Counted from the stretch's first letter, positions 1 to 11,030 are shown. The stretch is DNA of 64,000 bases from Notospermus geniculatus (GCA_002633025.1 NMRB01000013.1:495240-559239), one strand, 5' to 3'. The notes: a model not told the origin generated them from the letters alone. Translations and numbers: made by a program.

Positions 1-466
1 TCGGGTTGAAATTTGGTGCATTCGTGCAGGGTGCCTAGATATATCTTCACACCAAATCACAACACTCTATGTCAAATAGCAATGAAATGTGCCACCAAAC
101 AGTGAATTTTGAACTTTGACCTCTGTGACCTTGAAAAGTAGGTCAAATCAAAAACCCGGGATTTATGTGATGTAGTCTCATCAGAGGAACCCACCATAAA
201 AGTTCCGTGGTTCTGGCTAACAGCGTTCAGGAGATATGGCCGAAAGAAGGTTTTCACAAAGCGCCCCCTACATGCCAGAGTGGTCAAGCAGCAGCGCTAA
301 GTTTCGGTCCAGTGATAGTTTTTACCATAGGGTACCTGTACACCAAATTTCAAGTCTGTAACCCAAGCGGTTTAGAAACGTGCCACCCCTGTTAACGACG
401 ACGACGACGACGGACGACGGACGACACACCATGGGAGAAGCTCACCTCACAGAGGTGAGCTAAAAA
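1..466 (+). repeat. Interspersed repeat, 3' part, cut by window edge
   Basis: No coding potential is seen. The stretch has paired GACCT/AGGTC motifs near 117-155, a CGACGACGA simple run near 397-425, and a short hairpin near 440-460 (AGCTCACCTC / GAGGTGAGCT) followed by AAAA. A structured end with a short A tail fits the 3' end of a non-LTR retroelement. I cannot name the family, and the 5' end lies outside the window. Confidence 0.4.
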
Positions 467-888
467 GGATAATCCGTAATCAGATGAATGCGGGCGAATA
501 CCAAAGAACGACAAAGGAGGAACTTACCGCTTAGAATAGGCTTGTCACGTTGAAATCAAAATGATGTTGATTATCAGACGATGCGTTGTCAAATATGAAG
601 AAGCAGATGACGTGGCTCGTCACAGAAGGAGAGGAGTGGGCCGCTAGCACGTGACAAATCAATGGAACCACCCCGGGGGAACCACTTTGATTTTGGAATA
701 ATTAACTAATCTCCCGCTAATTGGACTCCTTGCGTGAAGCATGGAGGACACTTCAAGTTATCTAACACCTGGATGTCAGACATTCACATCAGTTACTTCA
801 TTAAAATTCAATCAATTTTATAATAACAATTTAGGCTACATCTGTTAAATTTATTCTATCAATCATCTCCCGTTGTTGAAGCTTAAGT

Positions 889-1767
889 ATTTCGTACCTG
901 ACATTCCCAATTAGGCCTATTGGTTCTTTAATGATCTACAGGTGTTTTCCTTTGGCAAAGGTAAGCATGTAAGAAGTAGGTACATGTTAATTTTATATAT
1001 TCCAAGCAGCTACATCCAAACTGATGTTGGAAAATACGATCTGCTTCGTGTCACAATACATTTTCGCCGAACTGATAAAAAAATTTGAATGCAACTTGAA
1101 CTTCGTAAAAAAAGAAATGTATAGTCATGGAAATTATGCATGCACTGTCCGCAACCGTAGCAAGATAAAGTTACAGGTCAGGAGTTGCATATAATTCGCT
1201 GAGAATATCGAATTTAATAATTTAAAGTTTTTGAAGAAACGCCCAAATCAATACACAGAATGACATCGAGTCGATGAGTGTCATGGGTATGAAAGTTACG
1301 AAACTTTGGTCAGTTTAGCTTGTCATGAATGAACGGTAGGTAATTTCTTTTGCCTAGTGAACGAATCTCAGGAAGTGATATGCAACTAATTTGTATATCT
1401 TAAAGGGCCTCTAGAGGCAGCTCGCCATTAGGCTACTATCAGTACCGGTTCTTCAGCTAGGCGGCGCCACTTTAACGTTAATCACCATTACGAGGTATTG
1501 AACCTGGGTTTTCCCCGGGGTTTTCCCCAGCCATGCTGGGCTGCCTCTAGAGGCCCTTTAACAAGTTTCTAAAACACTCCACAGATGAAAGCGGTATGTA
1601 TGTGTAAATTAGCTTGGTTTTTTCCTCTTTCCCCATGCAGATTCCCCACCTGAGATTCCACAGAATTCTGATGAAATCGGTCCTCAAAGGGCAGAAGATA
1701 GTAGAAAAAGCATCCTCTGGAGAGACTGTAGTGGAAACAGAACCGTAATTTGTTCTCATGCAACAAT
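889..1767 (+). promoter_or_regulatory. Conserved 5' leader of receptor A with predicted UTR intron
   Basis: The same upstream block, with motifs such as GATCTGCTTCG, TTTTCGCCGA and TTGAAGAAA, precedes the other receptor copies (near 9100, 11540, 15721, 21600, 23920), so it probably carries the shared promoter and 5' UTR. A donor-like CGGTAG|GTAATT at 1335-1345 and an acceptor-like CCCCATGCAG ending at 1640 are kept in most copies. They suggest an untranslated first exon and a short intron, 148 nt in copy A'. In A this intron is lengthened by a MITE at 1404-1557. In-frame stops at 1699, 1702 and 1729 show that coding starts after them. Confidence 0.4.
1404..1557. mobile_element. TTAA-flanked MITE (piggyBac-type), insertion in UTR intron of A
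   Basis: The terminal inverted repeats are 18 bp, AGGGCCTCTAGAGGCAGC, and perfect. TTAA lies on both sides (1400-1403 and 1558-1561). The sister copy A' has a single TTAA and no element at 15941-15944, which is a clean empty site. TTAA duplication is characteristic of piggyBac transposases. No ORF is present, so the element is non-autonomous. Confidence 0.85.
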
Positions 1768-4117
1768 ATGGCTGAAACTAGAGTCAATGTGACTTTCGGT
1801 CATCTCCAAAGTTCCAGTGGTCAGGAGTATCCATTACTTGGCCATGATTTCCATTTACTTCGACTTGCTCTCATCTATATGCTGAGATGGACGCCTGCTT
1901 TTTATGCCCCACTTGGGATACTTGGAAATGTGACGTCCTTCCTTGTCACCACAATGAAAAACAACAGGAACATCAGTACATGTGTGTACATGAGTGCATT
2001 ATCCGTGTTTGACACGCTCGCTCTTTTGCATATTTTATTCTATCGCATCATTTACATCCATGGTCACGGCAAGGATATTCCAGATCGAAGCCTTAACCTC
2101 AGGTAAGTGCATTTAATAAACGCTAATAACATTGTGCAATTTCTCGACAAGCAGCATCCTAGGACATGCAGCTGCAGCTGTCGAACACCAATCAGCACAC
2201 AATCCACAGATATGCTTCAGGTGATTAATACATAAAGTGTCAAAAAATGCACAACCATAAATATGTATCTCGCGGGTATTTTACATTATACTGTCATTTT
2301 CACACCATACGTTATACAAATAATTCAAATTTGGTATTTTTTGTATTTTTTGTATTTGTATTTCCGTCAGGGCCGACGCAATAGCATTATTGGCCCTGGT
2401 AAGTACGGAGGAGGCCATCACAAGCTACTCATGTTCCTCACTTGGATGGGGTCTTTTACTTGCCCTTGCAAAGACACAAAGACACGGCTTACTGTCCCAT
2501 GCGACGGACTGAAGAGCCGGGAATTAAATCCCATATGGCCCGGGCTGGATTCGAACCCGGGACCTGCCGCTTGCTAAGCGGGCGTGATAACCACTAGGCT
2601 ATCAGGCTCCTCAGGCTCCTCCTTGTGCAACCCCCTCCCGTCACACTCAATATAGTCAGCCAGCCAATACCCAAAAAGACCTCTAATAAAAGTGTTGATG
2701 GCATCGGATGTTAAAGTTGTTCCAATGCATGGGTAAGTAAGGTCATGTAATGAACTTTCAGAAGCACCCGTTGGCCAAGGCGATTTTGACCTCTGACCTT
2801 GAAATTTGACCTTCAGAGGTCAAAATCACCTTGGCCAACGGGTGATTCTGAAAGGCAATTTCATAGTCACACTTACCTACCCATTGGGACAACTTTAACA
2901 TCCAATGCCATCAAAAGTTATATTAGAGGTTTTGGCTGGCTGACTAATAGGACAAATCCACTATCTCGGACGTGACATTTTTTCACTTATTCGGTGCTGT
3001 TTCTGCAAATTTTGGAACCACAGAAAGATATAATCCCTGCATCATGTCAGGCTCTTGTCCTTCTATGCTCCTGCTATGAATTAATTTGTGATTCGTAATT
3101 AGTGCACTGGGCCCGGTTGCACGAAACTAACGACAGCGCTATCTTCATGTTAGCGCTATCTTGATGTTAAATGACGTAAAAGAACAATGGATTTTTACGT
3201 CATCTAACATGAAGATAGCGCTAACACCAAGATAGCGCTGTCGTGGGTTTCGTGCAACCGGGCCCAGTTTGCTAATTAGTTGCGTCACGGACCTGACATC
3301 AGCCCGCACTGAACAACTAAAAAAATATCCCGAATTTTACCGTGGACTTTCCCAATATCCTCAAATCACCTCACTCAATACATTTTTTCCTACTTTCACG
3401 TATAGGTACATGCACTATGTATGTCTAACATCAGGTATGTCGTCAGGCCTCTATCTGGCATTCATGAGCATGGATAGGGCGTTTGCAATAATGTCTCCTC
3501 TAAAGGCGAAGACGGTGTGCACAGCATCACGAGCCAAGAAAGCTGTCATTGTTACATTCTTCTTTGCTGCTACCCTGAACGTTCACATCTTTTTCACCTA
3601 TGAGTTAAATGTAGACATAGTGACAAAACTGGAGATGCTTAACCTTAATTTCCCAGAGTCACGCTTGGTGGAACAGTTGGTCGGGGCCTTCATGTTCTGC
3701 TTTGGAACGATCATACCGTTTACCATCATCGTGACGTGCAATACTATCATCATAGCAAAAGTCAGGATGGCGTCAAGAAGCAGAAACAAGATGGCGACTG
3801 GTAGTCGAGACGGTGCAGACTCGGACAACAGCCATCTGACTAGGATGCTGATTCTTGTGGCAGCCGCATACGTCATTCTCTCAATACCAATGCGGTTATT
3901 CGAATTGGTATTTACATCACCGGATCTAATAGCAAAGTACGACTTGAGTAAGCCCTACTGGCGACTGAAGTACAATGTGGAATATTGGATAGTGACAGAG
4001 ATGTGGAATATGAATTTCGCCGTAAATTTTTACCTTTATTTTCTTGGTGGAGGAAAGAAGTATAGAAGAGATGCTTTGCATGTTTATTCGGCATGTCTCA
4101 GACTAAACAAAATTTAA
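1768..4117 (+). CDS. Receptor A: class A (rhodopsin-type) GPCR, intact, two coding exons
   Basis: Exons 1768-2102 and 3406-4117 join in phase 2 (CAG|gtaagt to tatag|GTAC) into 348 aa. ATG 1768 is chosen because three in-frame stops lie just upstream and no ATG comes between. The N-terminus is short, with an N-V-T sequon at residue 7 and no signal peptide. TM1 holds G-N (N54) and TM2 has D82. TM3 ends S-M-D-R-A-F (D135, R136), a DRY variant. TM5 has P216 and TM6 P273; TM7 has N315-FAV-NFYLY, a variant of NPxxY. Intracellular loop 3 is short and rich in R, S and D. There is no cysteine at the expected top of TM3 (a leucine sits there) and none in extracellular loop 2, so the usual disulfide appears absent. 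This resembles fast-expanding invertebrate peptide or chemosensory receptor families; the ligand is unknown. It differs from A' by about one residue (L23F). Confidence 0.9.
2335..2614 (-). repeat. tRNA-derived SINE in the intron of A
   Basis: On the minus strand it begins with a tRNA-like head. The A box is TAGCCTAGTGG, the B box GGTTCGAATCC, and the anticodon loop TTAGCAA would read AGC (Ala). An unrelated body follows, then an A-rich tail of AAATAC units at 2335-2362. The acceptor and T stems are mispaired, so this is not a working tRNA gene. The stretch is missing from the same intron in A'. Confidence 0.7.
2653..2946. mobile_element. MITE with TAGTCAGCCAGCC ends, TA-rich target
   Basis: The termini TAGTCAGCCAGCC... 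and ...GGCTGGCTGACTA are inverted repeats. A second inverted pair inside (near 2768 and 2840) shares TTGGCCAA and AGGTCA motifs. Short ATA repeats flank it. The intron of A' reads straight across the site near 16760, so A' is the empty allele and the insertion came after the A/A' duplication, unless A' lost it precisely. Confidence 0.7.
3109..3265. mobile_element. Fold-back MITE, GGGCCCGGTTGCACGAAA ends
   Basis: Arms starting GGGCCCGGTTGCACGAAAC are matched by the reverse complement at 3247-3265, with further internal pairing of GATAGCGCT units. The whole element can fold into one hairpin. The matching place in A', near 16921, lacks it. The termini are related to the element at 43380-43523. 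Confidence 0.8.
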
Positions 4118-6470
4118 GGCAGTCCGAATGACGAACTGTGGCACGACATGCATTTCTCATTTCACCGACTGCTGGATTTTGAAAGTTTAATCTCTGAGTT
4201 GACACGACGAGGTGATACCATTTCCTATCCAAATACTCCTTCACACAATCGAGAACGCTTTATGTGAAGACGGAGGCATGGAAGGAGCTAGATGTTGTTG
4301 CCGATAACTTGCCCATAAATCAGCTGTACTTCATTCCACATTCGAGTGGCGCGAGGTTTTCAGCCGATATCTCCGCAACGGCTGGGCGAAAATTGACACA
4401 CCATACATCAATTGACTTGTCTTTCTTGTCGGTATCTTTCTGTTATCTTCATTTTTCGCGTAAGGCCGACATAACGGATACCTTTCTCAAAACCCATTTC
4501 TTTTCGCCTTGGTGTTCAGTGCAGTTTACATGTGCGCGATGCATTGTGTCATTTCAAAATGGCCGCCATTTTGGCCGTAAACAGGAACTGTGATTGGTGA
4601 AAGAACTTTTTTCTGTCACGTTTTTTTCTGGGAAAATGACAGTGATGATGGCTGTAGCGGCAAGAAAGATCAATCGATTGACGTAGGCCTATGTTTCGAC
4701 AAATTTGACCCAGCCGTCGCGGAGCTACATGTATCGTTCATAAACACACCTCGCGCCACTCGAAAGTGGAACCAGTGTGAGGTACCCAGGCTGCCATGTA
4801 GCCTTACCCGGAGCGACGTCGATATTCATGTCTCATCATCTTCTAATGCAAGTAGGACTTTTGGCCTATTTCCAAAATTCTCCAGCTCTGTATTGATTAC
4901 TGAAGATGGGAATTCAAAACCTCACGCATGCTTTGAAAATGGCAAAAAAACGGAATTCTACTCTAAGGCCTAATTTCACAAATACCACACGGCATGTGAA
5001 AACGAATTTTCCCAAACATTTGCTTGTCGCATAACTGATCCAAAATACATGCACAGATCATATAAACCGGGGGGGGGGTCATTGCTGCTTTTTTGGCTAT
5101 GGCCCTTCATAATCTCACCTTCAGAATGTGCGCCATTGAACCGGAACCAGCCTTGGCCAACTTCCTGTTCATCTATAAATAGTTGGCCAGGCCTGATCAC
5201 AGTATTCTTGCGCACAGTGCATTCAATTTGCTCATCTAATCTTCAGAACTATCTCTTCACAAAATAACTAAGACATTAGTCTTAAAGTTCAAAATCGCGA
5301 CAGGATAGGCCCATATATACATGTATTGATGGAAATAAATCGAGTTTGAAGTACTATACATGTATTTTGCACCCCGCCCCACTGGTGAGTGAGCCCTAAA
5401 GCACACCGGCGACAAATGGTGATTTATGTTGCCGGAGACAGAAATCACTGTCAGTGGTGATTCGTACACTGACATGACGGGTCGTATTCTAATGTTTACT
5501 CTTCCGGTAGCAGAAGCTCTTTTTCGCGGGATGTCCAAAAAGTCTTCACTCTAACAAGTGAAGTGTTCAGAACGCAAAAATTTCTTTTATCCTTTTACAC
5601 AAGGTAATATTGAATGGAAAATTATGGCTACTGTTGTACCGGGCTGTCGTGATGCAATCTTTCTCCATTTTTATATTCATAAATTGAATATGTTATCTTC
5701 ACAGTTTGGGGGTATGTAAGCCCCTTTTTAAAGGGTTTAAAGTCAAATGTGTTCTGAAACCTGGGACAAAACTGGTGTTTTGGACCAGAACGCAAAAAAG
5801 GAAACGTTTTAGAGTGTTGTTCCTCGCTTCGAAGATGTAGGCATTAATCGTACGCCTGTCAGAAACATGGCCCTGACTGCGCCCTTTTTCGATGACACCT
5901 AATCTATTCAACGCTTACACCACACGATTATGTCACTTAAGCAAAAAGACACATGCATGCAGGTGTGATGCCTGCGTTGCGGTAATCCGGTACGGTTATG
6001 CGGTACCGTTGCGACAAGTATGACACAAACACGCGGTTCACTGCCGTGTACACTATCAACATTTCAGGACACATGTCGGGACACATGTGTCGGACACACC
6101 GTGTCGCTTGAAATGTTGACAGTGTGTACAGAGCAAAATTTTTTTGGCAACAATGTGTCGCAACATGTGTCCCGACATGTGTCTAGTGTATACAGGGGCA
6201 AAATTTCTGTTTCCATCTGTGTCGGACACATGTGTCCCGACATGTGTCCCCACATGCGGTTTCCCCACAATGACGTCAGAAAACAATGGAGATCACCTGC
6301 TGCACCGCTGCGTTTCATCGGACAGAAAGTCCCGAGTACTTTCGGTCCGGTGGAACGCAGTGGTAAAGTACATGTGTATAGCAAGCACCGCAGCAGCATG
6401 TACATGTACGTCGCATATGTATTCCCTTTTCGACTTAACTCACGTTGACTCCATTAAATCGAGATAAAAT
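4118..6470. other. Spacer after receptor A, repeated after A'; no gene seen
   Basis: This stretch is shared with 17772-20300 at high identity, apart from a transposon and some rearranged sequence in the second copy. It holds a poly-G run at 5070, palindromic AAAATGGCCGCCATTTT at 4556, and clusters of CACATGTGTC half-sites at 6066-6250. Reading frames present in both copies are not evidence of coding, since the copies are recent. No domain is recognised. Confidence 0.5.
6046..6130. repeat. Hairpin with GTGTACACTATCAACATTTC arms
   Basis: The left arm GTGTACACTATCAACATTTC is matched by GAAATGTTGACAGTGTGTAC at the right. The loop contains GGACACATG and CGGACACA half-sites that recur downstream to 6250. 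The second copy lies at about 19882-19966. It may be a decayed fold-back transposon. Confidence 0.45.
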
Positions 6471-7388
6471 AACTCACCTCGTCAAGAAAAAGAAAAAGAA
6501 ATGTTCACTGAGTCATGGACATTCTATATGCACCCTCCGCAAGACAAAGTTACATGTATGTCGGGTTGACTCTTGCATACAATTCGCTGAGAATATCAAA
6601 TTTAATACTTTAAAGTTTTTGAAGAAAGCCCAAATCAGCATTACACAGAATGACATCCAATCGATACGGCGTGTCATGTGTATTGAAGCATGGAGGTACA
6701 TGTATATTTGATAATAGTAATTATAATACTTCCATGATTGATGTTACCGAAGCTTTGGATTAGCTTGTCAAGAGAATGAACGGTACGTGTACGTAATTTC
6801 TTTGCCTGAACAAATCTCACGAAGTGATATACAACTAATTTGTGTATCTTTACAACTTTCCAAAACACTCCACAGATGAAAGAGACATAAAATTAGCTTG
6901 GTTTTTCCCTCTTTCCCCATGCAGGTTCCACAGATTCTGATGAAATCGCGGTCCTAAGGGGCTGAAGATAGTGGGAAAAGCATCCTCTGGAGAGACTAAG
7001 AACCGTAATTTGTTCTCATGCAGCACATGCAGCACTATGGCTGAAACTATAGTCAACGTGACTTTCGGTCATCTCCAAAGTTCCAGTGGTCAGGAGTCCT
7101 TTCTTGGCCATGATTTCCATTTACTTCGACTTGCTCTCATCTATATGCTGAGGTGGACGCCCGCTTTTTATGCCCCACTTGGGATACATGTACTTGGAAA
7201 TGTGACGTCTTTCCTTGTGACCACAATGAAAAACAACAGGAGCATCAGTACATGTGTGTACATGAGTGCATTATCCGTGTTTGACACGCTCGCTCTTTTG
7301 CATATTTTGTTCTATCGCATCATTTACATCCATGGTCACGGCAAGGATATTCCAGATCGAAGCCTTAACCTCAGGTAAGTGCATTTAA

Positions 7389-7735
7389 AGGGATACTCCA
7401 CTCCGTCATTGTGTAAAATTTTGAATTTTTGATATATCATTAATACATTCAAATTCATTGATATCTGCAACATGTCAGATTTTTTAAAAATCAGCAAACT
7501 CCTCATTTTAAGTATTTTAATTGAATCCCAAGGAGACCATAGCACAGCACACATGATGTCATGTGTGCTCAATGCATATTTATGAAGGAACAACCAATAG
7601 GCCTAGGCAGTCACAGTATTAGCTCATTCACTACAAAGGTCATCAGCCTATTGACACTAGTGACATAACAATTCATGACATTAGTCTCTATGGATTGATA
7701 AAAATTCAAAAGCTTACAATGAGTGGAGTCTCCCT
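7389..7735. mobile_element. TTAA-flanked MITE in intron of B
   Basis: The ends AGGGATACTCCACTC and GAGTGGAGTCTCCCT are inverted repeats with TTAA on each side (7385-7388, 7736-7739). The same intron position in A (2115) and B' (22684) has only the single TTAA target. The target preference is again piggyBac-like, but the termini differ from the element at 1404. Confidence 0.8.
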
Positions 7736-7739
7736 TTAA

Positions 7740-7895
7740 NNNNNNNNNNNNNNNNNNNNNNNNNNNNNNNNNNNNNNNNNNNNNNNNNNNNNNNNNNNNN
7801 NNNNNNNNNNNNNNNNNNNNNNNNNNNNNNNNNNNNNNNNNNNNNNNNNNNNNNNNNNNNNNNNNNNNNNNNNNNNNNNNNNNNNNNNNNNNNNN
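7740..7895. other. Assembly gap, 156 N
   Basis: A run of N begins directly after the right end of the TTAA-flanked MITE. Its true length is unknown. Confidence 0.99.
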
Positions 7896-9001
7896 ATCAG
7901 TGAATCACGCACTGTGTGTACAAACCTGTACATCGTGCCTACATCGTGTACATCTGTGTGCAGCGCTAGCAGCAAGCTGCAGGAGTCGAAACGAGGTCGC
8001 AGGGCGCTTTCTTCAACGGATTATCCGCAGGAAATGTACCTAATGGTACAAAACCTCGTTGGGATAGGTCACTGAGTATCCACCTGGCCGACATTCGCTG
8101 CACTACCTCGCTGAATGCTCGAAGCGAGAAATGTTGGACGCCATTACACTGAGCGGGTCTTGGTTGTGTCACCCAGACCCGCTGCATTCAGAATGAGGCT
8201 AATGCATTATCCATTTGAAACATACGCACGAGATACCAAGGTATTTTAGAATGCATTGCAACTGCAGGGCCCTCGATCGCTGTGGTGGACTCGCTAGACG
8301 TGATTTCCACCAATGGCGAATATGTGATCAACATCAGTCGGCAAGCGGTGGGCGACCGGTATCAGTTCCTTGCGATCGTATTCAATCGCAAGTAGCAGGT
8401 TGCAAAGCAGGTCGCAACGCAGAAAATCAGTCAGTGGATTCCTAGCTTTACACAAGTCAAAAAGGCAGAACCATTATTACATGTATCCGAGTATTCGACA
8501 TTACACTGTAATTTTTCATAGTACGTTAGGCTATAACTCAAATTTGCTTGCAACTGTCAAAACCCCATGCAGTGCGAGCTAAAACCGTGAAACACCCTCC
8601 CCGTCACACTCGACTATCTTCAAATTACTTCCCTCATACCTTTATTCCTACTCCACGTACAGGTACATGCACTATGTATGTCTAACGTCAGGTATGTCAT
8701 CAGGCCTCTACCTGGCATTCATGAGCATGGATAGGGCGTTTGCAATAATGTCTCCTCTAAAGGCGAAGACAGTCTGCACAGCATCACGAGCCAAGAAAGC
8801 TGTCATTGTTACATTCTTCTTTGCTGCTACCCTGAACGTTCACATCTTTTTTACCTATTTTTTACCTATACGTGTTTTCCTTTCGCAAAAATGTTAAAGC
8901 AAGTGTAATTAAGTACAATGTACATGTAAATTCTTGTGAACTCTTGTAAATAGTCAATGTACATGTATCACATGTTTTGTGTTTTGTATGTTTTTGCATT
9001 G

Positions 9002-9007
9002 AATAAA
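9002..9007 (+). promoter_or_regulatory. Possible polyadenylation signal of truncated B
   Basis: AATAAA lies about 105 nt after the premature stop of B. The same sequence follows B' near 23840. Only the motif supports this. Confidence 0.4.
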
Positions 9008-9690
9008 GAGTTAAAATACATTATGTATAAAAAAGTGCATAAAAATTATATTCCATTAGGCATGTTAGGTGTTGTCCATTCAAAATCATGTTGAACGTTA
9101 TATGATCTGCTTCGTCGGTCACATTACATTTTCGCCGATTTGAAAACAAGATTTGAATGGAACTTAAAACTTCGCCAAGGAAAAGAATATATATATATTA
9201 TACTCATGGAAATTCTATATGCAACTCTCCGCATTCGTAGCAAGATAGAGTTACAGGTGAGGTTGACTCGTGCATAAAATTCGCTTAGAATATCAAACTT
9301 GATGGTCTAAAGTTTTTGAAGAAAAGTCCAAATCTACGTTGCACAGAATGACATCGAGTCGGTATGGAGTGTCATGGGTGTGGAAGTTACCGAAGCTTTG
9401 GTTTAGCTTGTCATGAATGAACGGTAGGTAATTTCTTTACCTGAACGAATCTCACGAAGTGATATACATGTATGTACAACTACATTGTAATTTGTATATT
9501 TTACCCGCTTTATACTAAAGGACACTCCACAGATGAAATACATGTAGATACATACAACTATCTCTCGCCCCATGCAGGTCCCACGAAACTCTGATGAAAT
9601 CGGTCCCCAAGGGGAAAAGATAGAAGACGAAGCATAACTGAGAGTAGCTGTAGTGGAAACAGAACCACCAAGTATTTTATTTTCAGCGTT

Positions 9691-10865
9691 ATGGCGGGAA
9701 CTATAGTCAACGTGACTTTCGGTCATCTCCAAAGTTCCAGTGGTCAGGAGTATCCATTATTTGGCCATGATTTCCATTTACTTCGACTTGCTCTCATCTA
9801 TATGCTGAGATGGACGCCTGTTTTTTATGCCCCACTTGGGATACTTGGAAATGTGACGTCTTTCCTTGTGACCACAATGAAAAACAACAGGAACATCAGT
9901 ACATGTGTGTACATGAGTGCATTATCCGTGTTTGACACGCTCGCTCTTTTGCATATTTTGTTCTATCGCATCATTTACATCCATGGTCACGGCAAGGATA
10001 TTCCAGATCGAGCCCTTAACCTCAAGTAAGTGCATTTAGTATTAAACACTGATAACATAGTTCAATTTCTCGACAAGCAGCATCCTAGGACATGCAGCTG
10101 CAGCCGTCGAACACCAATCAGCACACAATCCACGGAATATATAATTCCAACAGTCTGAGATCGGATACAGTGCTTCGGCTGTTTCTTATATACACAAAGG
10201 CCCGTATTTTAGAATGCTCCTCAACGTAAAGGAGTTCCTCAAGGTTCTCCTGTTGAGAACAACAGCCTTGAGGAACTCCTTAACGTTGAGGAGCATTCTA
10301 AAATACGGGTCTAAGTGTCCAAAAACCGTATTTCCGGGTATTCTACATTAAACGAGTAGTAACGTTTCATACTTGCAATGGCCAGTGCGCGCTAAATCTT
10401 GAACCACCTTTCCTGTCATACTCAACTAACTTCAAATCACTTTTTCAATAACCTTTTACCACATTCCACATTCATAGGTACATGCACTATGTATGTCTAA
10501 CGTCAGGTATGTCGTCAGGCCTCTACCTGGCATTCATGAGCATGGATAGGGCGTTCGCAATAACATCTCCCCTAAAGGCGAAGACAGTCTGCACAGCATC
10601 ACGAGCCAAGAAAGCTGTCATTCTTACATTCTTCTTTGCTGCTACCCTCAACTTTCACATCTTCTTCACCTACGAGTTGAATGTAGACATGGTCACAAAA
10701 CTGGAGATGCTTAACCTTAATTTCCCAGAGTCACGCTTGGTGGAGCAGTTAGTCGGGGCCTTCATAACGAACTTGAATTCTTTCGTCGGCTTGGAGTTTT
10801 TTGTACGATTTTTTGAGAAATTTTCGAGGTTATTTCTGAGGACGCGTTCTGATTGGTCATACTGA
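9691..10865 (+). pseudogene. Receptor C: GPCR truncated after TM4
   Basis: Exon 1 is 9691-10025 (M-A-G-T start, CTCAA|gtaagt donor), and exon 2 opens at 10478 after catag. Both are open and match C'. At 10765, within the sequence for the start of TM5, the gene stops matching the family. It runs into a dispersed repeat (TCGGCTTGGAGTTTTTTGTACG, also near 29958, 31170 and 31380) and reaches a stop at 10865. TM5-TM7 are absent. The break is abrupt and internal to the exon, which suggests deletion or recombination with the repeat. C' is the intact sister copy. Confidence 0.75.
10199..10310. mobile_element. Fold-back MITE, GGCCCGTATTTTAGAATGC ends
   Basis: Arms of about 50 bp (GGCCCGTATTTTAGAATGCT and complement) surround a small loop in the intron of C. 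The same element sits in C' at 25004-25120, so it was there before the block duplicated. Confidence 0.75.
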
Positions 10866-11030
10866 ATCACATGACCTCAGCGGCACACTACGCTTGCATA
10901 AAAAATGCCGCCATCTTTTTGATCACTTGAGAAGTTCGACGCGCTGTGATACCATTATACTTCATCAGGTATCATACTTCAACTCATTGTTTTATGTGTA
11001 TCAACAGTCCCCATGCCTTATTGATAACTT
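10766..11030. repeat. Dispersed repeat replacing the end of receptor C
   Basis: The first 100 bases resemble repeats at about 29955-30030, 31165-31200 and 31375-31450 (CGGCTTG.AGTT.TTTGTACGATTTTTT, then TTCTGATTGGTCAT). The remainder up to 11030 shows nothing recognisable. Confidence 0.5.

Larger units (their letters stand above)
7037..8897 (+). pseudogene. Receptor B: GPCR truncated after TM4
   Basis: Exon 1 (7037-7374, good gtaagt donor) is open and in frame. It carries two extra residues (H-V) before the TM1 G-N motif, caused by a 6-bp insertion. Exon 2 starts at 8663 after tacag and encodes TM3 and TM4 as in A. After F-F-T-Y the sequence leaves the family and stops at 8895-8897, with a tail of about 12 unrelated residues. 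TM5-TM7 are missing, so signalling as a normal GPCR is not expected. A joined product would be about 190 aa. An AATAAA lies at 9002, so a short transcript could be made. B' shares exactly this truncation. The intron holds a transposon and an assembly gap. A truncated but expressed regulator of the intact receptors is possible but unsupported. Confidence 0.75.

Noticed and set aside
2263-2577. 104-codon frame in the intron of A
   Set aside because: It reads through the SINE and is absent from A'.
2535-2612. Functional tRNA-Ala(AGC)
   Set aside because: The acceptor and T stems do not pair, and a SINE body with an A-rich tail follows it.
3598-4094. Minus-strand frames opposite receptor exon 2, repeated in each copy
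   Set aside because: They are antisense shadows of the conserved GPCR exon.
5619-5721. THAP-like start (V-P-G-C) at 5619 and in the copy near 19454
   Set aside because: Only a few residues match, later zinc ligands are missing, and the frame closes after about 30 codons.
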